Shown here piece after piece: positions 1 to 8,644 of a stretch of 44,084 nucleotides of DNA. Below the pieces are notes generated by a model, which was not told where the DNA came from, did no database searches, and saw only the letters and a program-made list of their open reading frames with translations. The translations under genes were made by a program, and so were the position numbers. How positions within the stretch are numbered: the stretch's first letter is position 1; each line of letters opens with the position of its first letter. Origin of the DNA: an uncultured Patescibacteria group bacterium (GTDB lineage Bacteria > Patescibacteriota > Microgenomatia > UBA10105 > UBA927); NCBI GenBank assembly GCA_937921305.1, contig CAKZSU010000006.1:134646-178729 (forward strand), in the 5' to 3' direction.

Positions 1-18
1 GATCACAAATTGCTTCAT
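1..18 (-). CDS. 5' end of a further minus-strand gene (MKQFVI...), continuing out of the window; possibly another hydrogenase maturation gene
   Basis: Minus strand reads GGAGGATC-ATG-AAG-CAA-TTT-GTG-ATC; ATG at 18-16 overlaps the TGA stop of the HypA-like ORF (ATGA overlap) behind an SD-like GGAGGA. Only 6 codons visible, so product unknown. Confidence 0.5.
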
Positions 19-275
19 GATCCTCCTTTGTCTTCTATACGCATACGATCAACAAGAAGCGTTGTATCATCATTTATATAGTCGATCTCGATATGAGATC
101 CTTCGAATGGTGTTCCTTTAGCCAATTTCTCCCAATAAAACTGAAATGACGCTTGCTCTATTCCCGTTCCCGTGCCAGCGACAAGATAGATCGCAATAAC
201 GCGATTTGCTTTGCAATATTTTGCGTATTTATGAACTATTTTATATACTTCTCGAGCATAAGTCAGTTCATGCAT
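15..275 (-). CDS. hypA: HypA-like hydrogenase nickel insertion protein, short form without the zinc-finger region
   Basis: MHELTYAREVYKIVHKYAK...FQFYWEKLAKGTPFEGSHIEI matches the HypA N-terminal pattern (MHEL start, FxFYWE..KGT..EG); ends without CxxC motifs. ORF track starts at a TTG at 281. Confidence 0.7.
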   Translation of the reverse strand: MHELTYAREVYKIVHKYAKYCKANRVIAIYLVAGTGTGIEQASFQFYWEKLAKGTPFEGSHIEIDYINDDTTLLVDRMRIEDKGGS

Positions 276-301
276 AAGCAAATGATATAGTATACTAAAT
301 C

Positions 302-514
302 ATGTGTTTCTCCATCCCATTAAAAGTCTCAACAGTGCGAGGAAATATTGCCCGTTTAGAAAATGGACGCGAAGTGAATATAAAAGGAATAAGTGTTAAC
401 GAAGGAATGTATGTTCGAGTGGTAGGAACTATTGTTGTTGACACGCTTTCAGCAGAAGACGGAGAACGCATTCAACAGCTTATCAAAGATCTTTCACGAA
501 ACCATGACATATAA
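302..514 (+). CDS. hypC: HypC/HupF family hydrogenase maturation chaperone
   Basis: MCFSIPLKVSTVRGNIARLENGREVNI..: N-terminal MCxxIPxKV signature, 70 aa, in hydrogenase locus. Confidence 0.85.
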   Translation: MCFSIPLKVSTVRGNIARLENGREVNIKGISVNEGMYVRVVGTIVVDTLSAEDGERIQQLIKDLSRNHDI

Positions 515-1205
515 CGGCATTGCTCTCGCGTGTCGCTACGCGTATCCTCCAAATTCCCTTTCGCTTTGCGGACCTCCAAAGCGCGCGGAATTATGCTGGT
601 ACTCGTCAACTTATACACATGACAAAGGAACGGAAGAAATTCTTCATCAATTCTCAACGCTTTATCCGTATCTCTGCTTTATTGCAGGAGAAAATCATAT
701 CGCGGATCCATTTGATCGCCGCGTTGTTGAAGCGTATTGGATAGGCAATGATCTCCTTCAAAATATAAAGCGATTTGATTTCCTTCGATTTATTGACGAC
801 GCCCTCCGGATTCGTTTACCATCTGCGCAACGCCATATCGCTTACAGAGGATTGCCGCATCATGCGTTTCATGTGTTGCATATGTATAAAACAATCAATC
901 CAGACCACATCCATGCATTAGACGCGTGCATCATTCACTGGGGAAAGATTGTGAAACTTGCTCCCCCGCATATATTTGTAGAAACACAACCCCTCATCAT
1001 GAATCAACAAGAACGGATTGAGTTTGGACCAACAATGATCCGAAAACTTCACACGCAAGGAGACCGAGACACCCTTCTTGATCACCTCTCTATAGGTGAT
1101 TGGGTGTCTTACCATTGGGGATACATCTGTGAAAAACTCATGCCATATCAGTTGAGCAATCTAAAAACGTACACATATCACGCGCTTTCATTTGAAACGA
1201 TATGA
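504..1205 (+). CDS. conserved hypothetical protein associated with the hydrogenase locus
   Basis: Start MTYNGIALACRYAYPPNSLSLCGP overlaps hypC stop by 11 bp; in line with hypC and the protease-like gene. Tentatively resembles the DUF6390 family (from memory, unverified). Confidence 0.65.
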   Translation: MTYNGIALACRYAYPPNSLSLCGPPKRAELCWYSSTYTHDKGTEEILHQFSTLYPYLCFIAGENHIADPFDRRVVEAYWIGNDLLQNIKRFDFLRFIDDALRIRLPSAQRHIAYRGLPHHAFHVLHMYKTINPDHIHALDACIIHWGKIVKLAPPHIFVETQPLIMNQQERIEFGPTMIRKLHTQGDRDTLLDHLSIGDWVSYHWGYICEKLMPYQLSNLKTYTYHALSFETI

Positions 1206-1591
1206 AACCTCCCACTGTTCTTGTGTTAGGAAATCCACTGTGCGACTTTGATAATCTTCCGAAACGAATCCTTCCAGTGTTGAGGAAAGCATTCCCGCAT
1301 AGCACCTTTCTTCATTGGGATCCGACAGAAGAATTGCCGGAATCCATCTCAGATCATATCATTCTTATTGACACGGTCATCGGCATATCATCAATACAAA
1401 TATTCCATGATCTCAAACATTTCCAGTACCCGCCAAGAAATACCGCGCACGATTTTGACGCGTTTATTGCATTATCTCTTTTGAAAAAACTCGAAAAAAT
1501 TACACGAATCACGATTATCGGCGTCCCGCCTCATACCCCAACCCATTTGATTGTAAGAAAATGCGAAGCGCAACTCATGCACGGATCGTAA
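1202..1591 (+). CDS. hydrogenase maturation protease-like protein (HycI/HyaD fold)
   Basis: VLVLGNPLCDFDNLPKRIL...IILIDTVIG...NTAHDFD: GN..x..DN, DTV and an AHD motif resemble the protease metal-binding residues; overlaps upstream stop by 4 bp. Confidence 0.7.
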   Translation: MKPPTVLVLGNPLCDFDNLPKRILPVLRKAFPHSTFLHWDPTEELPESISDHIILIDTVIGISSIQIFHDLKHFQYPPRNTAHDFDAFIALSLLKKLEKITRITIIGVPPHTPTHLIVRKCEAQLMHGS

Positions 1592-2820
1592 GCGCGAACT
1601 ATTGATTCTATCTCGCGATGAAGTCGATCTTTTCCTTGATGTATATTTTGTTCAAGATACCTCCGTATGCTTTGTTCGATATGCACCTGATTCTGACCCG
1701 TTGGCACAACAATCTGAATATGATCAATACTACCTTTTTCGCTTAACACAAGACGATACATCAATATGCCTCGCGGCGCCTCAATAATCCCAACACCAGT
1801 ACCCGCTTTTCTCATAACTGTTTGCGGACGCTCCGGAACAATCACAAGATGACGCAAGATATCGATTGATCGATCAATCGAATGCAGTATTTCTATTGCT
1901 TGAGCAAGATTGTTATGAAAAATGTTCGTTGACGGAAACATTCGCAACGCGTCTTTCACATCTTGTTTCGTCCTCGGATGAAGCTTATCTTTGGCGAGAT
2001 TGATTCTCGCCAATGCCCCAGTCATGCACACACCATCGTCGAATATATATCCAGACGCATGAGAATAGGGAATCTCAACGTGCCGAATCGCGTTTACATA
2101 CTCCATCAGCGAATATGTTCTTCCCTCGCTTGTAAGAATATCACCATCTAAAAATGAATACTCATCATCAATTTTAGCTACATAGTTGGACACCCGATGA
2201 AGCGAAAAAGGGGATTCCGCAAGTCGTTGAATAAGCCGCATGACAGCTGGACGAATAGACTCCAACGACGCGATCATATCGGGAAAGCGATTTTGATCGG
2301 GAAGTTTGCTAAACCCGCCAATCACAGGATACGGCGCGTGAACGCTTTTTCCTCCTATATGCGCACTAAGCATGTTTCCAACCGCTTTTACTTGAAATGT
2401 GTCTTCGAGCAGTTGACGCTGATCGGGAATGCTCTCATCAAGCTCCAAGATATTATCAATCCCTAATATATCCGGAAGCGCAAAGACATAACAATGCAAC
2501 GCATGATCTCGAATCATTAATCCATAATTGATAAGTTTCCGAAGAAGCAGCGTTTGTTCTGAAGTGATCATCCCAAGAGCGTTTTCAACGGCTTGAACGG
2601 CGCAAAGAATATGGGCGTTGGAGCATGTGCCACATATTCTGCAACAAAGTTGCGGAAGCGCCATGATATCTTTTCCTCTAAGCGCTTGCGTATAAAATCG
2701 TTTATATTCCGTAATCGCAAATCGAACATCTTCCACTACGCTATCTTTTACTTTCACCGTTAGACGAGCTTTCCCCTCTATTTTTGCGAATTCCTGAATT
2801 GTCAAATCGAATGTTGACAT
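1531..2820 (-). CDS. [NiFe]-hydrogenase large (catalytic) subunit, group 3-like
   Basis: L1 motif RICGTCSNAH, catalytic EAPRG, L2 motif DPCMSCASH followed by a C-terminal extension FLTIKWVGV. ORF track start 2841; MSTFDLTIQEFAKIEGKA at 2820 preferred. Confidence 0.93.
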   Translation of the reverse strand: MSTFDLTIQEFAKIEGKARLTVKVKDSVVEDVRFAITEYKRFYTQALRGKDIMALPQLCCRICGTCSNAHILCAVQAVENALGMITSEQTLLLRKLINYGLMIRDHALHCYVFALPDILGIDNILELDESIPDQRQLLEDTFQVKAVGNMLSAHIGGKSVHAPYPVIGGFSKLPDQNRFPDMIASLESIRPAVMRLIQRLAESPFSLHRVSNYVAKIDDEYSFLDGDILTSEGRTYSLMEYVNAIRHVEIPYSHASGYIFDDGVCMTGALARINLAKDKLHPRTKQDVKDALRMFPSTNIFHNNLAQAIEILHSIDRSIDILRHLVIVPERPQTVMRKAGTGVGIIEAPRGILMYRLVLSEKGSIDHIQIVVPTGQNQVHIEQSIRRYLEQNIHQGKDRLHREIESIVRAYDPCMSCASHFLTIKWVGV

Positions 2821-2824
2821 AGCC

Positions 2825-3304
2825 TTAAGCGATAACGCCAAATTCTTTGAGATATTTGTTAAGTATGGTCAAAAAACCTTGCTCATTCATTGGACAGCCG
2901 GAAACATAGTCATCAACGGTCACGATATCAGCAAGTTTTTGCACCCTTTCCGCGTACGCAAAGCGAACAAGTAAAAATGCTATTTCATCTTGTTTTGCTG
3001 GATCAAAATCATTTCTCTGACCGGAAGGAAATCCGGAACACGCACAATTGCCGATCGCGACAAGTTTTTTGCTAACCGATCGAATCTGCTTGAGTTTTTT
3101 TTCTTGCTCTTTGCTTGTTATCGCGCCTTCAACAAACGCCACATCAAACGAATGCAACGATTCTTTTCTTTGCATCACAAGAATCGACCGAAAATCAATG
3201 ATCTGTTTCCATTCTTTGTAATGATCATTTAGAAGCTCTGTAAAGATAATCGTCGAATCTTCGCAGCAAGAAAATGAAAACCAACCGATGGAAAGTTTCT
3301 TCAT
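2825..3304 (-). CDS. [NiFe]-hydrogenase small subunit (20 kDa oxidoreductase subunit family)
   Basis: MKKLSIGWFSFSCCEDSTIIFTELLND...GNCACSGFPSGQRN...SGCPMNEQGF; directly upstream of the large subunit. Confidence 0.88.
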   Translation of the reverse strand: MKKLSIGWFSFSCCEDSTIIFTELLNDHYKEWKQIIDFRSILVMQRKESLHSFDVAFVEGAITSKEQEKKLKQIRSVSKKLVAIGNCACSGFPSGQRNDFDPAKQDEIAFLLVRFAYAERVQKLADIVTVDDYVSGCPMNEQGFLTILNKYLKEFGVIA

Positions 3305-3305
3305 G

Positions 3306-3376
3306 CTGCGGGACAGGGATTCGAACCCCAATTACCTGATCCAGAGTCAGGCGTCCTACCGTTGAACGATCCCGCA
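3306..3376 (-). tRNA. tRNA-Gln (anticodon CTG)
   Basis: Minus strand TGCGGGATCGTTCAACGGTAGGACGCCTGACTCTGGATCAGGTAATTGGGGTTCGAATCCCTGTCCCGCAG: 7-bp acceptor stem, anticodon loop CT-CTG-GA, GGTTCGAATC T-arm. CCA not encoded. Confidence 0.93.
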
Positions 3377-3380
3377 AAGA

Positions 3381-4220
3381 TTATTCTGGCAAGGAAATTA
3401 TACCATTGTCTCGACACTCAATTAACCCCTCCGAAATGAGATCATCAACAATACTCCGATGGAACACTTCATTTTTTCCATATTTCACCATCATTTCACG
3501 AATCAATCCTGTTTCGCTCCACGATCGATAGCGAAGATATTCGATTACCCTTCCTCGAAAGAACCGCCGAGATTCTCTAAATGGAATAGCACTCGTTTTT
3601 ACCGATTTTTCTCTTTTCTTTGCCTTTTCCTTTGCCGACACAATCGCGCCATAATCCATAAGGGCTTGATGCCATTCCCACGCTTTTCCTTTCGGAAGCA
3701 ATTGATCAGCGACAGATTGAATTACCGATTCTTTTTGAGAAACACCATGAAAGAAGAATTGTTCAATAATTTGACGAATATTTGTATCCACAAACGCTAG
3801 ATCTTGTTCAAAAGCGAAAACAAGTATTGCTCGAGTAGTGTATATACCCAATCCTGGGAACCGACGAAGTATTTGTTCTTCTCTTGGAAAGATTCCATTG
3901 TATTCTTGAACAATAATTTCCGTCGTTTTTTTTAAATACAACGCTCGCCGATTATATCCCATCCCTCGCCATACGCGAAGCACATCCCCAGCAGACGCGT
4001 TCGCCAATGCGAAAACTGTAGGAAAACAACACAAAAATTCCTCATATTTCGGCAATACCCGAGAGACTTGAGTTTGCTGAAGCATCATCTCAGAAACAAG
4101 AATTTTATATGGATCACGCGTGTTTCTCCATGGAAGATCTCGCTTATGCGTCTCCCACCACGAAAAAATATGTGTTTGAAATGAAACAATTTCTTCTTTT
4201 GAGAATACTATTTCCTTCAT
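3381..4220 (-). CDS. mutY: A/G-specific adenine glycosylase MutY-like, lacking the [4Fe-4S] cysteine motif
   Basis: RDLPWRNTRDPYKILVSEMMLQQTQVSRVLPKYEEFL, HhH-GPD region RFPGLGIYTTRAILVFAF...VDTNIRQII; after ALMDYGAIVS there is no C-x6-C-x2-C-x5-C. Confidence 0.85.
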   Translation of the reverse strand: MKEIVFSKEEIVSFQTHIFSWWETHKRDLPWRNTRDPYKILVSEMMLQQTQVSRVLPKYEEFLCCFPTVFALANASAGDVLRVWRGMGYNRRALYLKKTTEIIVQEYNGIFPREEQILRRFPGLGIYTTRAILVFAFEQDLAFVDTNIRQIIEQFFFHGVSQKESVIQSVADQLLPKGKAWEWHQALMDYGAIVSAKEKAKKREKSVKTSAIPFRESRRFFRGRVIEYLRYRSWSETGLIREMMVKYGKNEVFHRSIVDDLISEGLIECRDNGIISLPE

Positions 4221-4240
4221 TTGTAGTACAATACACTATC

Positions 4241-5101
4241 ATGAAATCAGGCGTTGTTGCAATCATCGGACGTCCAAACACAGGAAAATCCACGCTCATC
4301 AATGCTATTCTCGGTCAAAAAGTTTCGATTACTTCTCCAAAGCCTCAAACAACTAGATTCTCCATTCAAGCAATTTACACGGAAGAACGGGGAGAGGTCA
4401 TATTTATCGACACGCCGGGAATTTTTGGAAAAACATACGATCCGTTATCGAAAAAAATCAATCAACACGCTGAACAGATTGTTGAACAACACATAGATGT
4501 TTTGGTCTATATGATAGATCATACAAGAAAAAAAGACTTCGAAGAAAATAAAACGTTAGGGATTGCAAGAAAATTTACCGGACCAAAAATTCTTGTCATT
4601 AATAAAATCGATATTGACCATCCAAGTTACATTGTTCAATACAAATTCATGGAAGAAGAATTTGATACCGTTATACGAATTTCAGCGTTGAAAAAGAAAA
4701 ATATTCCGCTTCTTCTTGACGCGCTATTCGCAGAGCTTCCAGAGACATCAGAACATTTTGATATCCCCGAACAACCACATCCCGCATTTAATTTCACAAG
4801 CAAAACATTTATCGCGGAGCTTATCCGAGAAAAAGCGTTTCTGAAGCTTCGCAAAGAAGTGCCATACAAAATCATAACCATTGTGGATTTCATTGAAGAA
4901 CGAGAAAGCGGATCGCTTCATATCAAAGGCAGAATCATCACCAACGATGAACGATACAAATCAATGATCATCGGAAAAAACGGCGCGATGATTAAAGCGA
5001 TTAGCACAGCGACTCGAAAAGAACTAGAAGTGGCGACAAATAAACACGTGTATATCGAACTTCAAGTTGAAAACGACCCGCACTGGATGGACTACTTGTA
5101 A
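4241..5101 (+). CDS. era: GTPase Era
   Basis: GRPNTGKSTLINAILGQKVSITSPKPQTTR, DTPGIF, NKID, C-terminal KH domain IIGKNGAMIKAI. Start set to MKSGVVAIIG. Confidence 0.95.
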   Translation: MKSGVVAIIGRPNTGKSTLINAILGQKVSITSPKPQTTRFSIQAIYTEERGEVIFIDTPGIFGKTYDPLSKKINQHAEQIVEQHIDVLVYMIDHTRKKDFEENKTLGIARKFTGPKILVINKIDIDHPSYIVQYKFMEEEFDTVIRISALKKKNIPLLLDALFAELPETSEHFDIPEQPHPAFNFTSKTFIAELIREKAFLKLRKEVPYKIITIVDFIEERESGSLHIKGRIITNDERYKSMIIGKNGAMIKAISTATRKELEVATNKHVYIELQVENDPHWMDYL

Positions 5102-5102
5102 C

Positions 5103-6161
5103 TTATTCTATCCATTCCGGAGCAATAGCGGGAACATACGCTCGAAACTCAAAATCTCCCTCAAACACATACACCGGCTGAAGATATGTTTGCGGATCAA
5201 ACGAATCGTAATACGCAAGATATACATTCCGCACCACCGCTTCTTTCGCTCCATTCACAGGATATTTCGCGATATACCCTTGACCATTTTGAAGCTCTTG
5301 CCACGCTTGCCCCACAGGACGAAGAGAATATGTCGCAAACGTATCATAGTCAATAGGCCAGTAGGTATAAATCAATTCAAGAATACGTCGCGAAGAATCT
5401 CCAGACGGAGAAAAAAGCACCCGTATTTGTCCCTCATCTGAACTTTGCGTCACAACTGGAATCTTATTTACTGGACCTCGGAAGAAATCAACTCGCATCG
5501 CATCCGTATCTGCGATAGTTCTTATCGGAACAAGCGTATTTCCCACAAGCTTCAATAAAGTTACTTTCTGTTCTCCTGCCACGAAATCATCTTGATAGAT
5601 TCCAAGATTTTGAATAACTTTTACAGCTTCTTCTTTAATCGCATTTGGATTATCTAATTTACCCTCGGTAAAAACGCTAATGTCTTGCTCATACGCATAC
5701 CGAACAATGAAATTTCTCGAAACAATATCATATCGAATTGTTCTTAACACTATTTGCGGATCTCGAAAACGATATACTGTTCGACTTTCCTGAAATGGCG
5801 TGGGATCAAATTTTAATTTTTTCACAAAATCTTGCGCTTGCGTTATACCTAAAAGATTTGGCGTTCTCTTCGGCATAAAATATACCCTTGCAACATTTGG
5901 CATCGATGGGAATCCCCCACTGACTGTCTCAAGCGTCAACGAGATAGTCTCTTGGGAAGATTCAAGTGAAGCATTAAATATAATCGCCGGCAATTTCCCA
6001 AATGCGTGAGTCGGCGGAGGAGGCTTTGGAGGGAAAAGAATTATCCATACATTCAAAAATACAGCCCACAATATTCTTAAAAGAATATAAACGATAATCG
6101 CTATAATCCCCCAATTGATTGCTCTTCGGGTGTAATAAGCTGTTTCAGTGAGAGAAGCCAT
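5103..6161 (-). CDS. membrane-anchored conserved hypothetical protein
   Basis: 352 aa with one N-terminal TM helix (WGIIAIIVYILLRILWAVFLNVWIILF) and a Pro-rich PPKPPPPT linker; good -10 box 6 nt before ATG. Confidence 0.75.
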   Translation of the reverse strand: MASLTETAYYTRRAINWGIIAIIVYILLRILWAVFLNVWIILFPPKPPPPTHAFGKLPAIIFNASLESSQETISLTLETVSGGFPSMPNVARVYFMPKRTPNLLGITQAQDFVKKLKFDPTPFQESRTVYRFRDPQIVLRTIRYDIVSRNFIVRYAYEQDISVFTEGKLDNPNAIKEEAVKVIQNLGIYQDDFVAGEQKVTLLKLVGNTLVPIRTIADTDAMRVDFFRGPVNKIPVVTQSSDEGQIRVLFSPSGDSSRRILELIYTYWPIDYDTFATYSLRPVGQAWQELQNGQGYIAKYPVNGAKEAVVRNVYLAYYDSFDPQTYLQPVYVFEGDFEFRAYVPAIAPEWIE

Positions 6162-6250
6162 ATGTGTATTATAAACGAGATTTAATAAGATGAAGAATAG
6201 AAGAATATAATATTTTGATCGTAAGAAATAACCATGATAGAATCATTACC

Positions 6251-7645
6251 ATGACTGTTCGAACACGAATCGCTCCTTCACCTACAGGAAATGACCTCCA
6301 CATAGGAAACGCCTATACCGCGCTCATCAATTATGTGTTTGCAAAAAAATATCACGGATCGTTTATCGTGAGGATAGAAGACACAGACAGAACTCGATTT
6401 GTAGAAGGATCCGAACAACGAATTTTTGAGTCTCTCGGGTGGCTTAGGATTGAACATGCTGAAGGACCAGACAAAGGCGGTCCATACGCTCCATATAGAC
6501 AGTCAGAACGATTATCTCTCTATAAACGATACGCAGAAGATCTTGTTGAAAAAGGATTCGCGTATTATTGTTTTTGCACTCCGCAGCGACTAGAAGAAAT
6601 GAGAAAAGAACAAGAAGCTCGTCATCAACCACCGATGTATGACGGTAGGTGCAAACGTCTGACTCTTGAAGAAGCAAAACAACGCATACAAACAGGAGCT
6701 TCATATGTTATCCGATTGAATGTTCCGGACGAAGGAACAACAACAGTTCATGATGAGATTCGAGGAAATATTACATTCGAAAACAAACGCATCGATGATC
6801 AAGTATTGCTTAAATCAGACGGATACCCAACATATCATTTAGGCGTTGTGATCGATGATCATCTCATGAATATTACCCATGTGATACGAGGAGAAGAGTG
6901 GATTTCATCGACGCCAAAGCATATTCTTTTGTATCAATATTTTGGATGGACTTCCCCAGTATATGCGCACCTTCCCGTGTTGCGAAACCCTGATAAAAGC
7001 AAATTAAGCAAACGAAAAAATCCAGTATGGGTGTCACTGTATCGAGCGGAAGGATTTCTCCCCGAAGCGATGAAAAACTATCTCGCGCTCATGGCATGGG
7101 CGTATCCTGATGGAAGAGACATCTTTTCTCTTGAAGAGATGATAGAGGCATTCGATCTTTCACGGATTCAAACAACAGCGCCTATTTTTGACAGAGAAAA
7201 ATTATTGTGGATGAATGGACAGTATATTAAACGAATGGACAGCAATGAATTGGCAAAACGAATTTATGATTTTTTTCATGGATACTATCCGTACAATCAA
7301 ATACTCATCATTCTTCCATTGGTGAAAGAACGCATACGGACACTGAAAGAATTTGAGAATATCGCGCAATTCTTTTTTGAAGAACCGAAATGGCTTGAAT
7401 ATACCCTAACAAGCGATGATATCAAACCGCTTATTGACGCACTGGAAGACGCTCAGTGGACACATAAGGAGATAGAACGTCGTATTCGAAGAAAAGCGGA
7501 AGAATTAGGAAAAAAAGCAAAAGATATTTTTATGAATCTTCGCGTCGCAATCACAGGAAAAACCGTTGGGCCGCCGTTATTAGAATCATTAGAACTTCTT
7601 GGAAAAGAAGAAACATTGCGACGACTAACATCGATCATCAAATAA
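6251..7645 (+). CDS. gltX: glutamyl-tRNA synthetase
   Basis: TRIAPSPTGNDLHIGNAYTALINY (HIGH-type), RIEDTDR, SKLSKRK (KMSKS-type). Confidence 0.96.
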   Translation: MTVRTRIAPSPTGNDLHIGNAYTALINYVFAKKYHGSFIVRIEDTDRTRFVEGSEQRIFESLGWLRIEHAEGPDKGGPYAPYRQSERLSLYKRYAEDLVEKGFAYYCFCTPQRLEEMRKEQEARHQPPMYDGRCKRLTLEEAKQRIQTGASYVIRLNVPDEGTTTVHDEIRGNITFENKRIDDQVLLKSDGYPTYHLGVVIDDHLMNITHVIRGEEWISSTPKHILLYQYFGWTSPVYAHLPVLRNPDKSKLSKRKNPVWVSLYRAEGFLPEAMKNYLALMAWAYPDGRDIFSLEEMIEAFDLSRIQTTAPIFDREKLLWMNGQYIKRMDSNELAKRIYDFFHGYYPYNQILIILPLVKERIRTLKEFENIAQFFFEEPKWLEYTLTSDDIKPLIDALEDAQWTHKEIERRIRRKAEELGKKAKDIFMNLRVAITGKTVGPPLLESLELLGKEETLRRLTSIIK

Positions 7646-7664
7646 TAAAAAATCCAACATTTGA

Positions 7665-8633
7665 TTAGATGCCATACGATACCCACTGAAAGTTTTTGAA
7701 TACCCAGTCAATAAGGGCTGTTGTGTCGGCAAACCGATCTTGACTTCGCATTACTACAATAATCACTCGTCTTCCATCTCGTTCGACAAGCGTTACAAGA
7801 TTCTGTCCCGCTTCTTGCGTAAATCCTGTTTTTATTCCAGAAACTCCCGGCACTTTTCCTAATAATTGATTTGTTGTTTTTAATTTATGAAAAACTGTGT
7901 AATCAACATCTGACACTGTAATCTCTGGAATACTTACCATTTTTTTTATCAATGGATAGGTCAACGCCACCCTTGCAAGACGAGCAAGATCCTTTGCCGA
8001 CATCCTATGAGTTGACTCGTCCCACCCCACAACATTCGTAAACAATGAATGCTCAAGATAGATCGATCTCGCTTTCTCATTCATAACGCGAACAAACCCG
8101 TGATATCCTTCGGGATGATGAAACGCGAGTTGTTCCGCCGCGTCATTCCCTGATTGAATCAGAATTCCATATAAAAGATTTTCGACGGTAATTCGTTCGT
8201 TCAAAATTAATCTCATGAGCTGACCTCCCGCTGTTGATGGTTTTACGCTAACAATGTCTGACGGATCATACACATCAAGAGCTACCATCGCGGTCATGAG
8301 CTTTGTGGTTGACGCGGGAGGAAGAGGAATCGTCTCGTTTTTGGCATATAAAGAAACACCGGAACCATCATCAACAATATATACCGCATGCGCGGTAATT
8401 TCGCTTGGCGGTGGCGTTTGCGCAATATTCACAGGATACGGCGCTGGCGTTGGAATTGGAAGATGTTCCAGAGAACCAAACGATATCGACGGAAACGCGG
8501 TAACCGACCCTTGTCGCTCTTTTTGAGGAGAAATAAGAATCAATAAAGCGATAATAAAAAGAAAAATAACATATTCTCTTCGCTCAATCCACCAATACCG
8601 CTTTGATCGGAATAACCGGGACATACCTACCAT
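7665..8633 (-). CDS. dacA: D-alanyl-D-alanine carboxypeptidase (PBP5/6-like, S11)
   Basis: STTK (SxxK), SGND (SxN), KTGFT (KTG) motifs plus N-terminal membrane segment; alternative start at 8624. Confidence 0.92.
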   Translation of the reverse strand: MVGMSRLFRSKRYWWIERREYVIFLFIIALLILISPQKERQGSVTAFPSISFGSLEHLPIPTPAPYPVNIAQTPPPSEITAHAVYIVDDGSGVSLYAKNETIPLPPASTTKLMTAMVALDVYDPSDIVSVKPSTAGGQLMRLILNERITVENLLYGILIQSGNDAAEQLAFHHPEGYHGFVRVMNEKARSIYLEHSLFTNVVGWDESTHRMSAKDLARLARVALTYPLIKKMVSIPEITVSDVDYTVFHKLKTTNQLLGKVPGVSGIKTGFTQEAGQNLVTLVERDGRRVIIVVMRSQDRFADTTALIDWVFKNFQWVSYGI

Positions 8634-8644
8634 TATGCCATGAT

